A DNA stretch of 64,000 nucleotides from positions 40,187-104,186 of the forward strand of contig CAZAPG010000021.1 of NCBI GenBank assembly GCA_964486935.1, written 5' to 3'. The position numbers and the translations under genes were made by a program. The notes beneath the pieces were generated by a model. It saw only the letters and a program-made list of their open reading frames with translations, had not been told where the DNA came from and did no database searches. Positions 16,207-24,593 of this stretch are shown here, piece by piece. The stretch is from CAZAPG01 sp964486935. Lineage in GTDB: Bacteria; Chloroflexota; Anaerolineae; 4572-78; J111. Each line of letters begins with the position of its first letter. Position 1 is the stretch's first letter.

Positions 16207-17040
16207 TTAAATACCCATAAATCCCTTAAGAACCCGGGGGTCATCCAGCACAGTTTCCGGCGACCCCTCAACCACCAACCGGCCCTGGTCCATAAAGATA
16301 ACTTTGTGGCAAAGCTGTTTTACAATTTCAAGATTATGCTCAACCAGTAAAATGGTTTTACTCTGTTGCACCAGCGTCTGTATCAACTGCACCATGCCGT
16401 CAACGGCTTCGGGGTCAAGGCCGGCTGCCGGCTCATCCAGGCAAATCAATTCGGCTTCAGCTGCCAGCGCCCGCGCCAGCGCCAGCCGTTTTTGCTGGCC
16501 GTAAGACAGGTCGCTGGCAGCCGCATTGATGACATGCCCCAACCCCACAAACCGAAGCAATTCTTCTGCCCGAATTCGGCACTCTTGCTCATGCCGGTTA
16601 CTCTTGCGCCACGCAAAAAACAAAGGGACAACCTGTTCCCCCGGTTGGCGCTTCATCGCCAAAACCACGTTATCACGAACGCTCAACGACTCGAACAAAC
16701 GCAACTCTTGAAAGGTTCTGGCAATGCCCAAAGAGACAATATGATGAGGCGCAGTGGCATCAATAGCCTTGCCTTTGAAATGGATTTGGCCCTGGTCTGG
16801 CAAAATGAAGCCGGTAAGCAAATTAAACACCGTCGTCTTGCCGGCTCCGTTTGGCCCAATAAGCCCAACAATCCGATGCTCCTCAACCGTAAAGGAAACA
16901 TCATCAACCACCACATTGCCGCCAAAGGCTTTATACAGATTACGGGCCTCAAGTAACGTTGAACGCTCAAGGCCGGATGGGTCCAATGGTGGAGGAGGTG
17001 CTCCCCCACCATTGGCATCAGTTTGACTCATAAGCTGCAT
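16207..17040 (-). CDS. livG: Branched-chain-type ABC transporter ATPase LivG
   Basis: 277 aa ATPase with a Pro/Gly-rich N-terminal extension (about 30 residues) before the core. Walker A GPNGAGKTT, Q-loop region ARTFQELRLF, signature LSYGQQKRLALARAL, Walker B LICLDEPAAGLDP, and the C-terminal VDEGS-like LivG tail (VVEGSPETVLDDPRVLKGFMG). It starts 3 nt after the binding-protein stop, so translation is probably coupled. Confidence 0.95.
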   Translation of the reverse strand: MQLMSQTDANGGGAPPPPLDPSGLERSTLLEARNLYKAFGGNVVVDDVSFTVEEHRIVGLIGPNGAGKTTVFNLLTGFILPDQGQIHFKGKAIDATAPHHIVSLGIARTFQELRLFESLSVRDNVVLAMKRQPGEQVVPLFFAWRKSNRHEQECRIRAEELLRFVGLGHVINAAASDLSYGQQKRLALARALAAEAELICLDEPAAGLDPEAVDGMVQLIQTLVQQSKTILLVEHNLEIVKQLCHKVIFMDQGRLVVEGSPETVLDDPRVLKGFMGI

Positions 17041-17043
17041 TCA

Positions 17044-18489
17044 CTATTGAAGTTTGAAATCGTAAATTCCCTGGTTTTGCATTTCTCGGGCCGACATGAA
17101 AATTACCGGCTCACCATTTTGGGCTGTTTTCAAATCCAAAGCTCTAATTGCGGTGCCATCGGGCCGGTAAGTAACCGGGCCAAGCACGCCAATATAAGTA
17201 CCGGTGCTCAACATTTCATCCCGGATATTGGTGCCGGTCAGAGCCAACCCTTTTTGTTTTACTGCGGCGGCAGCCTGAAAGACGCTTGAAGCCAGGTCAA
17301 AATGGGTATTGGAGAAAATCAGGGGGTCCTCGCCATATTTGGCCCGGAACTGCTCGACATATTCATTATAGCGAGTCTGGTCCTCTGCCAGGGCCGAAGA
17401 GGTCCAGAAAGCGTTTTCGGCAGCCTGCCCGGCCACCGAGAAAAGCTCCGGCACTTCCAGCCCCTGATAGCTGATGATGGGTGCCGTAACCCCGCTTTCA
17501 CGGAGCTGCCTGACCAGCAAACCCTGGTTGGCCGCCGAAGAGGCAATATAAACAACTTCTGGTTCTGCGGCCAAAACTTTGGCGGCCAGCGTGGCAAATT
17601 CGGTTTGGTCAGGCTCGTGGCCTTCCTCAATCACAACTTCGCCCCCTAAATTTTGCCAGTAGGGCACCAAGAACTCTCGTGTGCCGTTGCCAAAATCGTC
17701 ATTACGATACACGAGAGCCAATCGCGTGGCCCCCAGCGCTTTGCTGGCATAACTTAACCCCACTTCTACTTCAAATGTGGCATTGGCAATGCTGGACAGG
17801 AAATATTGGCTGGCTCCCACCAGGCGAGGGCTGTTTGCGCCGGCGCTCACCTGAAGAATCTGGCTTTCATCGGCAATAGGCATTACAGCCAGGGTGGGGC
17901 TGGAATAAACATTAGCCAGCACCTGTACCTGGTCAACATTGATCAATTTACGCGCGCCGGTTACGGCCTCGGCGGGTTTAGCCTGATGGTCTTCGTAAAT
18001 AATCTCGATGGGAATACCATCGATGCCACCCTGGGCGTTCCAAAGTTCAGCGGCAAGGTCAAACCCTCTTCTGAACTGTTCACCCTGCGCAGCCGTTGGA
18101 CCGCTCAGATTCAATACAGCGCCAAATCTAAAAACGTCGGGGTATTCCACATTGGCTGGCTGGGCCGTAATTTCAGTGCCAAGCATCGCCTGAGCATCGG
18201 CGCCGCTGGGAATGCATAATTTCCAACCGGGTTCAATAATATTTACATCTTCAATGGTGGCATAAGTGGAGTCGGTGGCAGCCTTGGCATTGGTCGCCTC
18301 GGCTATGGCCGGAAAAGCCAGCACGTCGCCATAAAACTTGTCCGCAATTTTTGACAGCCAGTCATCGGCCTGCACCACCACGTCTGACTCGCAGGCAACC
18401 TCGGTTTGAGCCAGGGTGGCTACAGGGGCAAGAGTCAGTAAAAATGCGGTTAATATTACCAGACTTATTATTTTAGACCCGAGTTTCAT
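17044..18489 (-). CDS. LivK-type substrate-binding protein with N-terminal LysM-like module
   Basis: Secreted Peripla_BP_6 protein, 481 aa, of the Liv importer. The signal peptide ends near residue 27 (TLA-Q) and no lipobox is present. Residues about 33-95 form a LysM-like module (VVQADDWLSKIADKFYG, EPGWKLCIPSG) with flanking C33 and C92. It is almost the same module as on the family-5 protein at 1944-3803, although the ligand domains are unrelated. From residue about 118 the type-I periplasmic fold follows (RFGAVLNLSGPTAAQGEQFRRGFDLA). The start has a double AGGAG Shine-Dalgarno. It lies between livM and livG. The LysM module probably holds the protein at the cell wall. Confidence 0.93.
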   Translation of the reverse strand: MKLGSKIISLVILTAFLLTLAPVATLAQTEVACESDVVVQADDWLSKIADKFYGDVLAFPAIAEATNAKAATDSTYATIEDVNIIEPGWKLCIPSGADAQAMLGTEITAQPANVEYPDVFRFGAVLNLSGPTAAQGEQFRRGFDLAAELWNAQGGIDGIPIEIIYEDHQAKPAEAVTGARKLINVDQVQVLANVYSSPTLAVMPIADESQILQVSAGANSPRLVGASQYFLSSIANATFEVEVGLSYASKALGATRLALVYRNDDFGNGTREFLVPYWQNLGGEVVIEEGHEPDQTEFATLAAKVLAAEPEVVYIASSAANQGLLVRQLRESGVTAPIISYQGLEVPELFSVAGQAAENAFWTSSALAEDQTRYNEYVEQFRAKYGEDPLIFSNTHFDLASSVFQAAAAVKQKGLALTGTNIRDEMLSTGTYIGVLGPVTYRPDGTAIRALDLKTAQNGEPVIFMSAREMQNQGIYDFKLQ

Positions 18490-18631
18490 AAGCTCCTCTC
18501 CTTTGAAACAACCTAACCTATAAATAAATTAATACTAGACGATTGAAATCAAAACCTCCTGGTTACGACGTAAGTTCCAACCTCTTAACCGGCCTTATGG
18601 ATATAAAATTAAACCTCCTTCCGATGCCTGA

Positions 18632-19570
18632 CTAAACGGGTTTTTTCTGCTTTAAATTGATACCTTCGGCTCCGGCCTCTAGCTGGCCGCGCTTTCCGGC
18701 AGGGCGCGCCAGATGTCCAAGCATACCCTGTGGTTTGAATAACAAAATAAAAATCAACAAGACCGCATAGATAACCTGATTAAGCGCCCCTTTTACCGCC
18801 GGGGCAAGGTCTAAAAAGCGCAGCGACTCCGGGATAATCCAGATAATGATAGCCCCAATAACGGCTCCCCAAAACGTTCCCCGACCGCCAAGAATGGAAG
18901 CCATTACAATCAAAAAGGAAATCTGCAAAACAAACGCCTCCGGGTCGATGAACTGGACATAAGTGGCGTACAAACCACCGGCAATGCCGGCCAGGCCGGC
19001 GCTCAGGGCAAAAACAGTTACTTTAAAGGCGAACACATTTTTGCCACAGGCTGCCGCGGCCAAGGGGTCATCTCGAATACTTTTTAGTACCCGGCCAAAT
19101 GGAGAATAACTGAGCCGCCAGGCGAACAGGCAGCAGACTATAGCAATAAAATAAATGACGCCGGTTCGCTCCCAGGAACCTTTGAAGGAATAGCCAAACA
19201 AATCGGGCGCAGGAATGCCGGGCAACCCCATCGAACCTCTGGTAATATCGGTGAGGTTGAGCATAAGGGCATGCACAATGATGGCAAACCCCAGCGAGGC
19301 GACCACCAGATAATCGCCGGTTAGCCGGGTAGCGGGTATGCCAACCAGCACCGCAATAAAAAGCGTAAAGATGCAGCCAAACAGCAGGGCCGGCAAGAAT
19401 GAAATATCCCACCGCAGCAGAGCCAGCGCGGTGGCATAAGCCCCAATACCATAAAACGCGCCGTGGGCAATGGACAACATCCCCGTATACCCCAACACCA
19501 GATCATAAGAGGTAGCCAGAATAATGTAGATACCTATTAACGCCGCAACGGTGAGCACATACTCTGTCAT
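18632..19570 (-). CDS. livM: Branched-chain-type ABC transporter permease LivM
   Basis: 312 aa from ATG 19570, which overlaps the livH stop (TAATG). About ten hydrophobic segments; family signatures are YDLVLGYTGMLSIAHGAFYGIGAY, GDYLVVASLGFAIIV and the cytoplasmic SIRDDPLAAAACG loop that contacts the ATPase. A 142-bp gap before the binding-protein gene contains several purine-rich tracts and AT-rich sequence but no gene. It may hold an internal promoter. Confidence 0.95.
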   Translation of the reverse strand: MTEYVLTVAALIGIYIILATSYDLVLGYTGMLSIAHGAFYGIGAYATALALLRWDISFLPALLFGCIFTLFIAVLVGIPATRLTGDYLVVASLGFAIIVHALMLNLTDITRGSMGLPGIPAPDLFGYSFKGSWERTGVIYFIAIVCCLFAWRLSYSPFGRVLKSIRDDPLAAAACGKNVFAFKVTVFALSAGLAGIAGGLYATYVQFIDPEAFVLQISFLIVMASILGGRGTFWGAVIGAIIIWIIPESLRFLDLAPAVKGALNQVIYAVLLIFILLFKPQGMLGHLARPAGKRGQLEAGAEGINLKQKKPV

Positions 19571-20445
19571 TAGACTTCTCTTGCCACCGAGCCAAAAAAC
19601 CCCATGGGGCGCAATAATAGAAAGACGATGAGAACCAGAAAGGCAATGGTATCCTGCCACTGGGAAGGCAGCCAGAAAACACTCACATTTTCCAGTATCC
19701 CCAAAAACAAGCCCGAAACCGCCGCCGCAGGGATAACGCCAACACCGCCGATAAACACCACAATGGTTGCCACCAAAAGCGGAACCAGCCCCATCGAAGG
19801 GCTGGCCCCTTTGGAAGCGACATCAATCAGGGCCGCCGGCAGCAACAACGCCGAACCAACCGCATAAGTCCACAGATAAACCCGCTCGGTGTTTAGCCCA
19901 ATAATTGTGGCCATGGTGGGGTTGTTAACAACCGCCCGGGTGGCCTGGCCAATGCGCGTTCGGAATAGATAAACGAGGATAAAAATAGTCGCAAATATTC
20001 CGGCCCCAATCTTCCAGAAATCCAGAACAACCAGATGAACAGGGCCGATTTTTACGGGTGGAGAGAGAGCTTGCGACAGAGGCAGGGGCGCTCCGCCAAA
20101 TTGAATAGTGAGCAGATTTTGAAACAGCAGCAAAATGGCAAAAGAGGCGACAAGTATCAGCACGGGCGGAGCGCTTTTGTGTCGCATGGGCCGGTAGACC
20201 AGCAACTCACACCCCAAACCTACCAACACGGTGGGAATAATAGCCAGCATCACCGCGATTGGGATGGGCAGCCCCAGTTGCACAACTCCCAGGTAAATGG
20301 CGTAGGCTGCCACCGCATACACCGCGCCGTGGGCAAAGTGAAATACGCCGGTTGTATTAAAAATAAGACCAAAACTCAACCCAAAGGCCGCATACACCGC
20401 CCCGAGAACCACACCGTTCACGAAAAGTTGAAGGAATAGATTCAT
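19570..20445 (-). CDS. livH: Branched-chain-type ABC transporter permease LivH
   Basis: 291 aa, first gene of the Liv operon. Signatures are QLFVNGVVLGAVYAAFGLSFGLIFNTTGVFHFAHG at the N-terminus and the ATPase-contact loop AVVNNPTMATIIGLN. About eight transmembrane segments. A predicted promoter at 20486-20514 and an operator-like site at 20531-20554 lie just upstream, suggesting that the transporter shares regulation with the 2-oxoacid dehydrogenase and other operons in the window. Confidence 0.95.
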   Translation of the reverse strand: MNLFLQLFVNGVVLGAVYAAFGLSFGLIFNTTGVFHFAHGAVYAVAAYAIYLGVVQLGLPIPIAVMLAIIPTVLVGLGCELLVYRPMRHKSAPPVLILVASFAILLLFQNLLTIQFGGAPLPLSQALSPPVKIGPVHLVVLDFWKIGAGIFATIFILVYLFRTRIGQATRAVVNNPTMATIIGLNTERVYLWTYAVGSALLLPAALIDVASKGASPSMGLVPLLVATIVVFIGGVGVIPAAAVSGLFLGILENVSVFWLPSQWQDTIAFLVLIVFLLLRPMGFFGSVAREV

Positions 20446-20485
20446 TTGCTGTTACATTGGAATAAGTTAGTAACTTTGAACCCGG

Positions 20486-20514
20486 ATAATACCGCCAACC
20501 AAACCCTATTACAA
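20486..20514 (-). promoter_or_regulatory. Predicted sigma70-type promoter for the livH operon
   Basis: On the minus strand TTGTAA (20509-20514), 17-nt spacer, TATTAT (20486-20491; 5/6 to consensus). It lies about 40 bp upstream of the livH ATG and 16 bp downstream of the operator-like site. Confidence 0.5.
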
Positions 20515-20530
20515 GAGCTATATGGTTCAC

Positions 20531-20554
20531 AAATTGAGCCAACTGGTATCATTT
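20531..20554. promoter_or_regulatory. Putative operator upstream of livH, related to the 58258 palindrome
   Basis: On the minus strand AAATGATACC, AGTT, GGCTCAATTT. It matches the perfect palindrome at 58258-58281 at 17 of 24 positions when aligned without gaps. It is 16 bp upstream of the predicted -35, as in the other three cases. Confidence 0.45.
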
Positions 20555-20600
20555 GAAGGGGTTAGCCAGCACCGGCAAGCTCAGCCGCTTAATTAACAGC

Positions 20601-21566
20601 TTAATTTGATGAGGGCGAGAAGTCTAAAATTGTTCCAACCCGCCTTGCCTGTTCAAGTAAATTCAAGGCAGCCGAAACCACCCTGTATTGGGTGTCATAA
20701 TCACCCGCCAGGCCCAGAGTTCTACCCATAAAATGAGGCGTAATTAGCGCGCGGGGCAGGGTCATCATCTCCAGGCGGCGGCGAAATGCCCGGATACCCA
20801 CAACAACAGTCGCAATCCCGGCTTCTTCAAGCAATCTGGCCAAGTGCCCCACGGACACGTGGCAGGCGGGTCAGACAGGCACTAACAAGGCAATATCTAT
20901 CTGCTGAGATTTAAGCAATCGCACCCATTCTGGCCCTGTTTTTTTGAGTAATCTTAGCTGCGAGCTGGCCCCTACAAAGGAATATGCGTCCGGGGCCAAT
21001 TGGCCAATTGTACCTTCCTGCTGCAATTTTAAGAGTATTTCCAGCGGAAACACCACATTAGGGTCCGTCTGTGCCGCCCTGATATCGTAGCCGGGGTGTC
21101 GCACCCGCAATTTCTCCTTGGGGGTATCAGCCGGAATAATGGAAAGTTTTGCCTCTGTTTTAACAAAATCATCAATTCTCCGCGCCGCTTCTGTCTGAGT
21201 CATACTTTTGATACCAAACGGCTCCGGGTCATCTCCCTGCACAAAATGGCCGCTGGTGGTGACAAGCGCCAGGCGCGACTCTGCCACCGTTTTATCTGGC
21301 CGGACAAATGGCCCCTCGTCATAACTCCACGGCCCATCTTTGGCATAAGCGCGAACCTGCCATTCGTAGGCATGTTCGACCAGCCGGGCCAGATTACCAT
21401 CGTCAAACGAGTCGCTCAACTTCCATAAAAGCTCCTGAAAAAATTGAGCAGCTTCTTCATCGGCCAGGTTGGCCAAGAACTTAAAGTTCAAATCGCTGCG
21501 AGAGCCGTAATGGAAGGATTTCTTGAAGGTTTCAAAAGGCTCATGGCCGGTGTCATCTTGAGGCAT
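20601..21566 (-). CDS. Selenoprotein-B (GRDB) family protein, candidate selenoprotein (in-frame TGA at 20871-20873)
   Basis: 321 residues if TGA is read as selenocysteine (residue 232). The N-terminal part ends DIALLVPV; then TGA, then P-A-C-H followed by VSVGHLARLLEEAGIATVVVG in the same frame, and a C-terminal region with LPRALITPHFMGRTLGL. This reproduces the family motif LVPV-(U/C)-PxCH of the glycine/sarcosine/betaine/proline-reductase selenoprotein-B family. The protein is shorter than clostridial GrdB (over 400 aa) and no grdA, C, D or E genes are near. It is a GRDB-family relative, probably a reductase of unknown substrate. ATG 21566 has an AGGAACGG Shine-Dalgarno. A pseudogene is unlikely given the exact TGA position and the SECIS-like hairpin. 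Confidence 0.85.
20839..20863 (-). promoter_or_regulatory. Putative bacterial SECIS hairpin in the GRDB-family gene
   Basis: On the minus strand GCCA, a C/T mismatch, then GTGTCC-GTG-GGGCAC and TGGC form a stem of 10 pairs with one internal mismatch and one G-T wobble. The 3-nt loop GTG begins 19 nt after the TGA and starts with G, within the distance and loop rule for bacterial SECIS. Confidence 0.65.
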
Positions 21567-21610
21567 AATCCGTTCCTGGCTTTACTGATAGATTGAACCG
21601 TGAAAATTGA

Positions 21611-22501
21611 TTATCTTCGAGGCTGGAGGCCGCAAACCTCAGCCACGCGCTCCATTTCCTCACGGAAAGGGCCAAGGTCCGGGCCGTCCAAGGGCGGGTC
21701 TACAACGACATGTTGAATTCCCAACTCCAGGTGCCGGACGTGCGTTTCGGCGTTGAGCGGGTAGGCTTTGTTAGGCCGTACGACCACCAGCACCGAATCC
21801 GGGTCCCGGTGATTCTGCTCGCAAAATTGCCGCAGTTTTTTTAGCCCGCCGGCCAGTTGTTCCATAGAAAGTTGCAGCGGATGCCAGCCATCGCCAACCC
21901 TGGCAATTCGCTTCAAAGCCGCCTCGCTGTGGCCGCCCCACACCACCGGAATGGTTGGCTGAACAGGCCGGGGGTGCATTTTGCAGCCGGAAACCTGATA
22001 GAATTCACCTTGAAACTCAACCGTATTGCCCGTCCAAAAGGCCCGCATGAGTTCAACCATCTCCACAGTTCGCGCGCCGCGCCGCTCAAAAGGAGCGCCA
22101 ATCAAGTCAAACTCCTCTTTCATCCAGCCGACTCCTATGCCCAGCATCACCCGCCCCCCACTCAAATAGTCCAGCGAGGCAAGCTGTTTGGCCAGCAGAA
22201 TCGGATTGCGTAACGGCGCCACCATCACCGAGTTGCTCAATTTCAGGCTTGGAGCAACCGCGGCGGCCCAGGCCAGAGCCAATAGCGGGTCCAGCCAGTT
22301 TGTATTGGCGGGGTAAGGCCATTTGTGAGGCGGGTAGGGATAGGTTGAGTTTATTGTCTCAGGTTCGGGCAGTGCCACATGGTCGCTAACCCACAGGGAA
22401 TGAAAGCCCAGTTCCTCGGCCCAGCGGGCCACCGTTACAATCGTCTGAGAGCTTACCCTGGCCCCGGCAGCGGGTAAACGAACACCTATTTGCATCATCA
22501 T
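21611..22501 (-). CDS. LLM-class (luciferase-like, probably F420- or flavin-dependent) oxidoreductase
   Basis: About 296 aa bacterial-luciferase-fold protein. Motifs: TIVTVARWAEELGFHSLWVSDHVALPEPE, VMVAPLRNPILLAKQLASLD, SGGRVMLGIGVGWMKEEF and VVWGGHSEAALKRIARVGDGWHP. Three consecutive Met codons leave the exact start uncertain by two residues. It is a close paralogue of the genes at 27291-28175 and 28770-29657. It directly follows the signal-less binding protein (25 bp), an arrangement repeated in reverse order at 56138-58163. Dehydrogenase or monooxygenase; substrate unknown. Confidence 0.9.
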   Translation of the reverse strand: MMMQIGVRLPAAGARVSSQTIVTVARWAEELGFHSLWVSDHVALPEPETINSTYPYPPHKWPYPANTNWLDPLLALAWAAAVAPSLKLSNSVMVAPLRNPILLAKQLASLDYLSGGRVMLGIGVGWMKEEFDLIGAPFERRGARTVEMVELMRAFWTGNTVEFQGEFYQVSGCKMHPRPVQPTIPVVWGGHSEAALKRIARVGDGWHPLQLSMEQLAGGLKKLRQFCEQNHRDPDSVLVVVRPNKAYPLNAETHVRHLELGIQHVVVDPPLDGPDLGPFREEMERVAEVCGLQPRR

Positions 22502-22526
22502 CTCCTGAGTTAATATTCAATTCCCT

Positions 22527-23597
22527 CTACGGAATCAACTCGCTGGCCAGCCCCAGCAGTTTAATTTCACCCTGCTCCACTCGCCAGATGCTGACCTGCG
22601 GGTCGCGCCGGTCGCCGTTGGATTCAAAGGTAACGGGGCCGGTCACGCCTTCAAATTTTCGGGTTTGGGCGACTTCTGCCAATACGCGCTCCCTGTCCGC
22701 CTGACCGGCCCGCTTCAGCGCGTCGATGATTAGATTTGTGGCGTCAAACACTTCGCAGCCGTAAACCGGCGCCGGCCCGTAGCGAGCTTCATACGCCCGC
22801 ACAAATGTCTGCGCTGTGGGCGTGCTGTGGGGGTCAACCCCGGCGTAAGTTTGATAGACGCCTTCGGCGGCCGGGCCGGCCAGCGGTAAAAATTGAGACT
22901 CTTTGCTGCCGTCCGTGCCAAACAAAAGAGCCTCAACGCCGGCGGCTCGCAACTGCCGGGCCAGAATGGAGCTTTCAATTTCCGTCAGGGCAAAGTAGAC
23001 CAGCGCCGGGGCAAGCTGCCGGATGCGGCTCACCGTGTCGCTGAAATCGGTCTGCCCTTCGGTGATGCCCTCAAACAGCGCCACTTCGACATTTTCCTGT
23101 TGCGCCGTAGCCCGCACCACTTCGGCCAGCGGCAGGCCGTAATCGGTTTTATCGTGGATGACCGCCATCCGTCTGGCCTGCAACACCCGCGCGGCGTATC
23201 GAGCCGCCACCTGTCCCTGCACCGCATCATGGGCGCACAGCCGGAAGAAGGTGCTGTATCCCTGCCGGCTGAGCTGGGGATTGGTTGACGAGGGCGCCAT
23301 CTGCACCAGCCCGGCCTGGTGGTAAACCGGTGCCGCCGCCGCCGATGGCCCGCTGTTTTTGTGCCCCACCACGCCGATGACCGCCGGGTCGGCCACAAAT
23401 TTTTGGGCGACACGTTGCGCCGTCAGCGGGTCGGCCCGGTCATCCTCCGCTTGCAGCAGAAGATGAAAGGGCAGGTCGCCCCGCTCATTGGCCTGGGCCA
23501 CGGCCAGTTCGGCGCAGTGGCGCATCGGCACGCCAACAATGGCTTGATCGCCGGTAAAGGGGGCGGCAAAGCCGATTTTGAGGGTGGGAAGAGACAT
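22527..23597 (-). CDS. Peripla_BP_6 (LivK-fold) protein without signal peptide
   Basis: 356 aa type-I periplasmic fold starting immediately with the first beta strand (LPTLKIGFAAPFTGDQAIVGVPMR); no leader, lipobox or Tat motif. Ligand-binding landmarks are present (VVGHKNSGPSAAAAPVYHQAGLVQ, MAVIHDKTDYG, LFGTDGSKES, EVFDATNLIIDAL). ATG 23597 has a GGAGTG Shine-Dalgarno, so an upstream leader is not simply missed. There is no transporter gene beside it. With the second such protein at 56138-57226 it forms a recurring pair with an LLM oxidoreductase. I infer a cytoplasmic ligand sensor or allosteric partner. Confidence 0.85.
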   Translation of the reverse strand: MSLPTLKIGFAAPFTGDQAIVGVPMRHCAELAVAQANERGDLPFHLLLQAEDDRADPLTAQRVAQKFVADPAVIGVVGHKNSGPSAAAAPVYHQAGLVQMAPSSTNPQLSRQGYSTFFRLCAHDAVQGQVAARYAARVLQARRMAVIHDKTDYGLPLAEVVRATAQQENVEVALFEGITEGQTDFSDTVSRIRQLAPALVYFALTEIESSILARQLRAAGVEALLFGTDGSKESQFLPLAGPAAEGVYQTYAGVDPHSTPTAQTFVRAYEARYGPAPVYGCEVFDATNLIIDALKRAGQADRERVLAEVAQTRKFEGVTGPVTFESNGDRRDPQVSIWRVEQGEIKLLGLASELIP

Positions 23598-23637
23598 TTG
23601 TTTTCACTCCGTTTTGGACTGACACAGTTGCGTTATC

Positions 23638-23670
23638 CGTATTGCGTAAACAAACGGAACACGCAATACG
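23638..23670. repeat. 10-bp inverted repeat, CGTATTGCGT family
   Basis: CGTATTGCGT (23638-23647) and ACGCAATACG (23661-23670), followed by a further CAATACG. The gap lies between the aldolase and the binding-protein genes. Related sequence occurs at 29702-29786, 45846-45898 and 51986-52028. Confidence 0.5.
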
Positions 23671-23684
23671 CAATACGTTCCAGT

Positions 23685-24461
23685 TTAAGGTCGCCCTGGA
23701 ATCTGGGCTTTAACTCTGCCGGCAAAATCCTGACAGGCTTTAAAGAAAATCAAATCATTGCTGGCGACGGTCAGCATTTGCACGCCGCGCTCAATCCAGG
23801 GGCCGAGCTGCTCCGGGGTGGGCATCCAGATACCAACCGCGATGTGTTGTTCCCGCGCCCGCTGAACGATGCCGGCCACGGTATCGAGCAGCAGGGGATG
23901 GTCAAGCAGACCGGAAATACCCAGCGACTCCGACAGGTCGAACGGGCCAACGAACAGCACATCCACCCCTTCAACGGACATGATGGCGTCGAGGCTGTCG
24001 ATGCCTTCTTTGCCCTCAATTTGCAGCACCACCAGCGTCTCGGCCTTGGCCTGGGCCAGATACTCCGGCCACGACGTTTGGCCGTAACGGGCGGCCCGAA
24101 TGGTGGGCGCGGCCCCGCGGACGCCAAGCGGGGCGTAGTGGGCGTGGCGCACGGCTTCAACCGCCTCGGCCTGGCTGCTAACGTGGGGCATAACAATGCC
24201 CTGCGCGCCATATTCCAGCGCCCTGGCAACCGGGGTAGGCCGGTTCTCCGGCACCCGGATGAGGCAGGGAAAACCGGCGGCATCGGCGGCGCGGGCCAGA
24301 TTTTCGCAGCCGGCGATATCATAGGCGCTGTGCTCGGTATCGAGCATGACAAAATCAAAACCGGCGTAGCCAATCGTTTCAACCATCGCCGGGTTGGCCG
24401 CGTTCAGCCACGTGCCGACCAGGGTTTGCCCTTCCCTGAAGGCCTGTTTTAGTTTGAGCAT
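23685..24461 (-). CDS. HpcH/HpaI-family class II aldolase
   Basis: 258 aa TIM barrel of the 2-keto-3-deoxy sugar acid / 4-hydroxy-2-oxoheptanedioate aldolase family. Motifs: GTWLNAANPAMVETIGYAGFDFVMLDTEHS (metal-site Asp/Glu region), YGAQGIVMPHVSSQAEAVEAVRHAHYAPLGVRG, LQIEGKEGIDSLDAIMSVEGVDVLFVGPFDLSESLG. A metal-dependent retro-aldol giving pyruvate or glyoxylate plus an aldehyde is expected. A related protein is encoded at 62177-62980. Confidence 0.9.
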   Translation of the reverse strand: MLKLKQAFREGQTLVGTWLNAANPAMVETIGYAGFDFVMLDTEHSAYDIAGCENLARAADAAGFPCLIRVPENRPTPVARALEYGAQGIVMPHVSSQAEAVEAVRHAHYAPLGVRGAAPTIRAARYGQTSWPEYLAQAKAETLVVLQIEGKEGIDSLDAIMSVEGVDVLFVGPFDLSESLGISGLLDHPLLLDTVAGIVQRAREQHIAVGIWMPTPEQLGPWIERGVQMLTVASNDLIFFKACQDFAGRVKAQIPGRP

Positions 24462-24499
24462 GGGTTGTCTCCTCTGAAAATAGAGTTCATTGGTGTCAC

Positions 24500-24567
24500 T
24501 GCGAGGCCGCAGGCCGAAACAGTCTCCATCTGGCAGCGCAGAGATTGCTTCGACCTGCGGCCTCGCA
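24500..24567. repeat. 14-bp inverted repeat, TGCGAGGCCGCAGG
   Basis: TGCGAGGCCGCAGG (24500-24513) mirrored exactly by CCTGCGGCCTCGCA (24554-24567), with a smaller repeated text inside. It belongs to the widespread 'TTGCGAGG...' class of interspersed repeats and fills the gap between the acyl-CoA dehydrogenase and aldolase genes. Confidence 0.55.
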
Positions 24568-24593
24568 ATGACATTTTCATTCCTGTCTCTTTT

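Noticed and set aside
22527..23597. Periplasmic binding protein with a missed upstream signal peptide
   Set aside because: The ATG has a good Shine-Dalgarno, the fold begins at once, and the 87-bp gap upstream is a repeat with no hydrophobic leader in frame.
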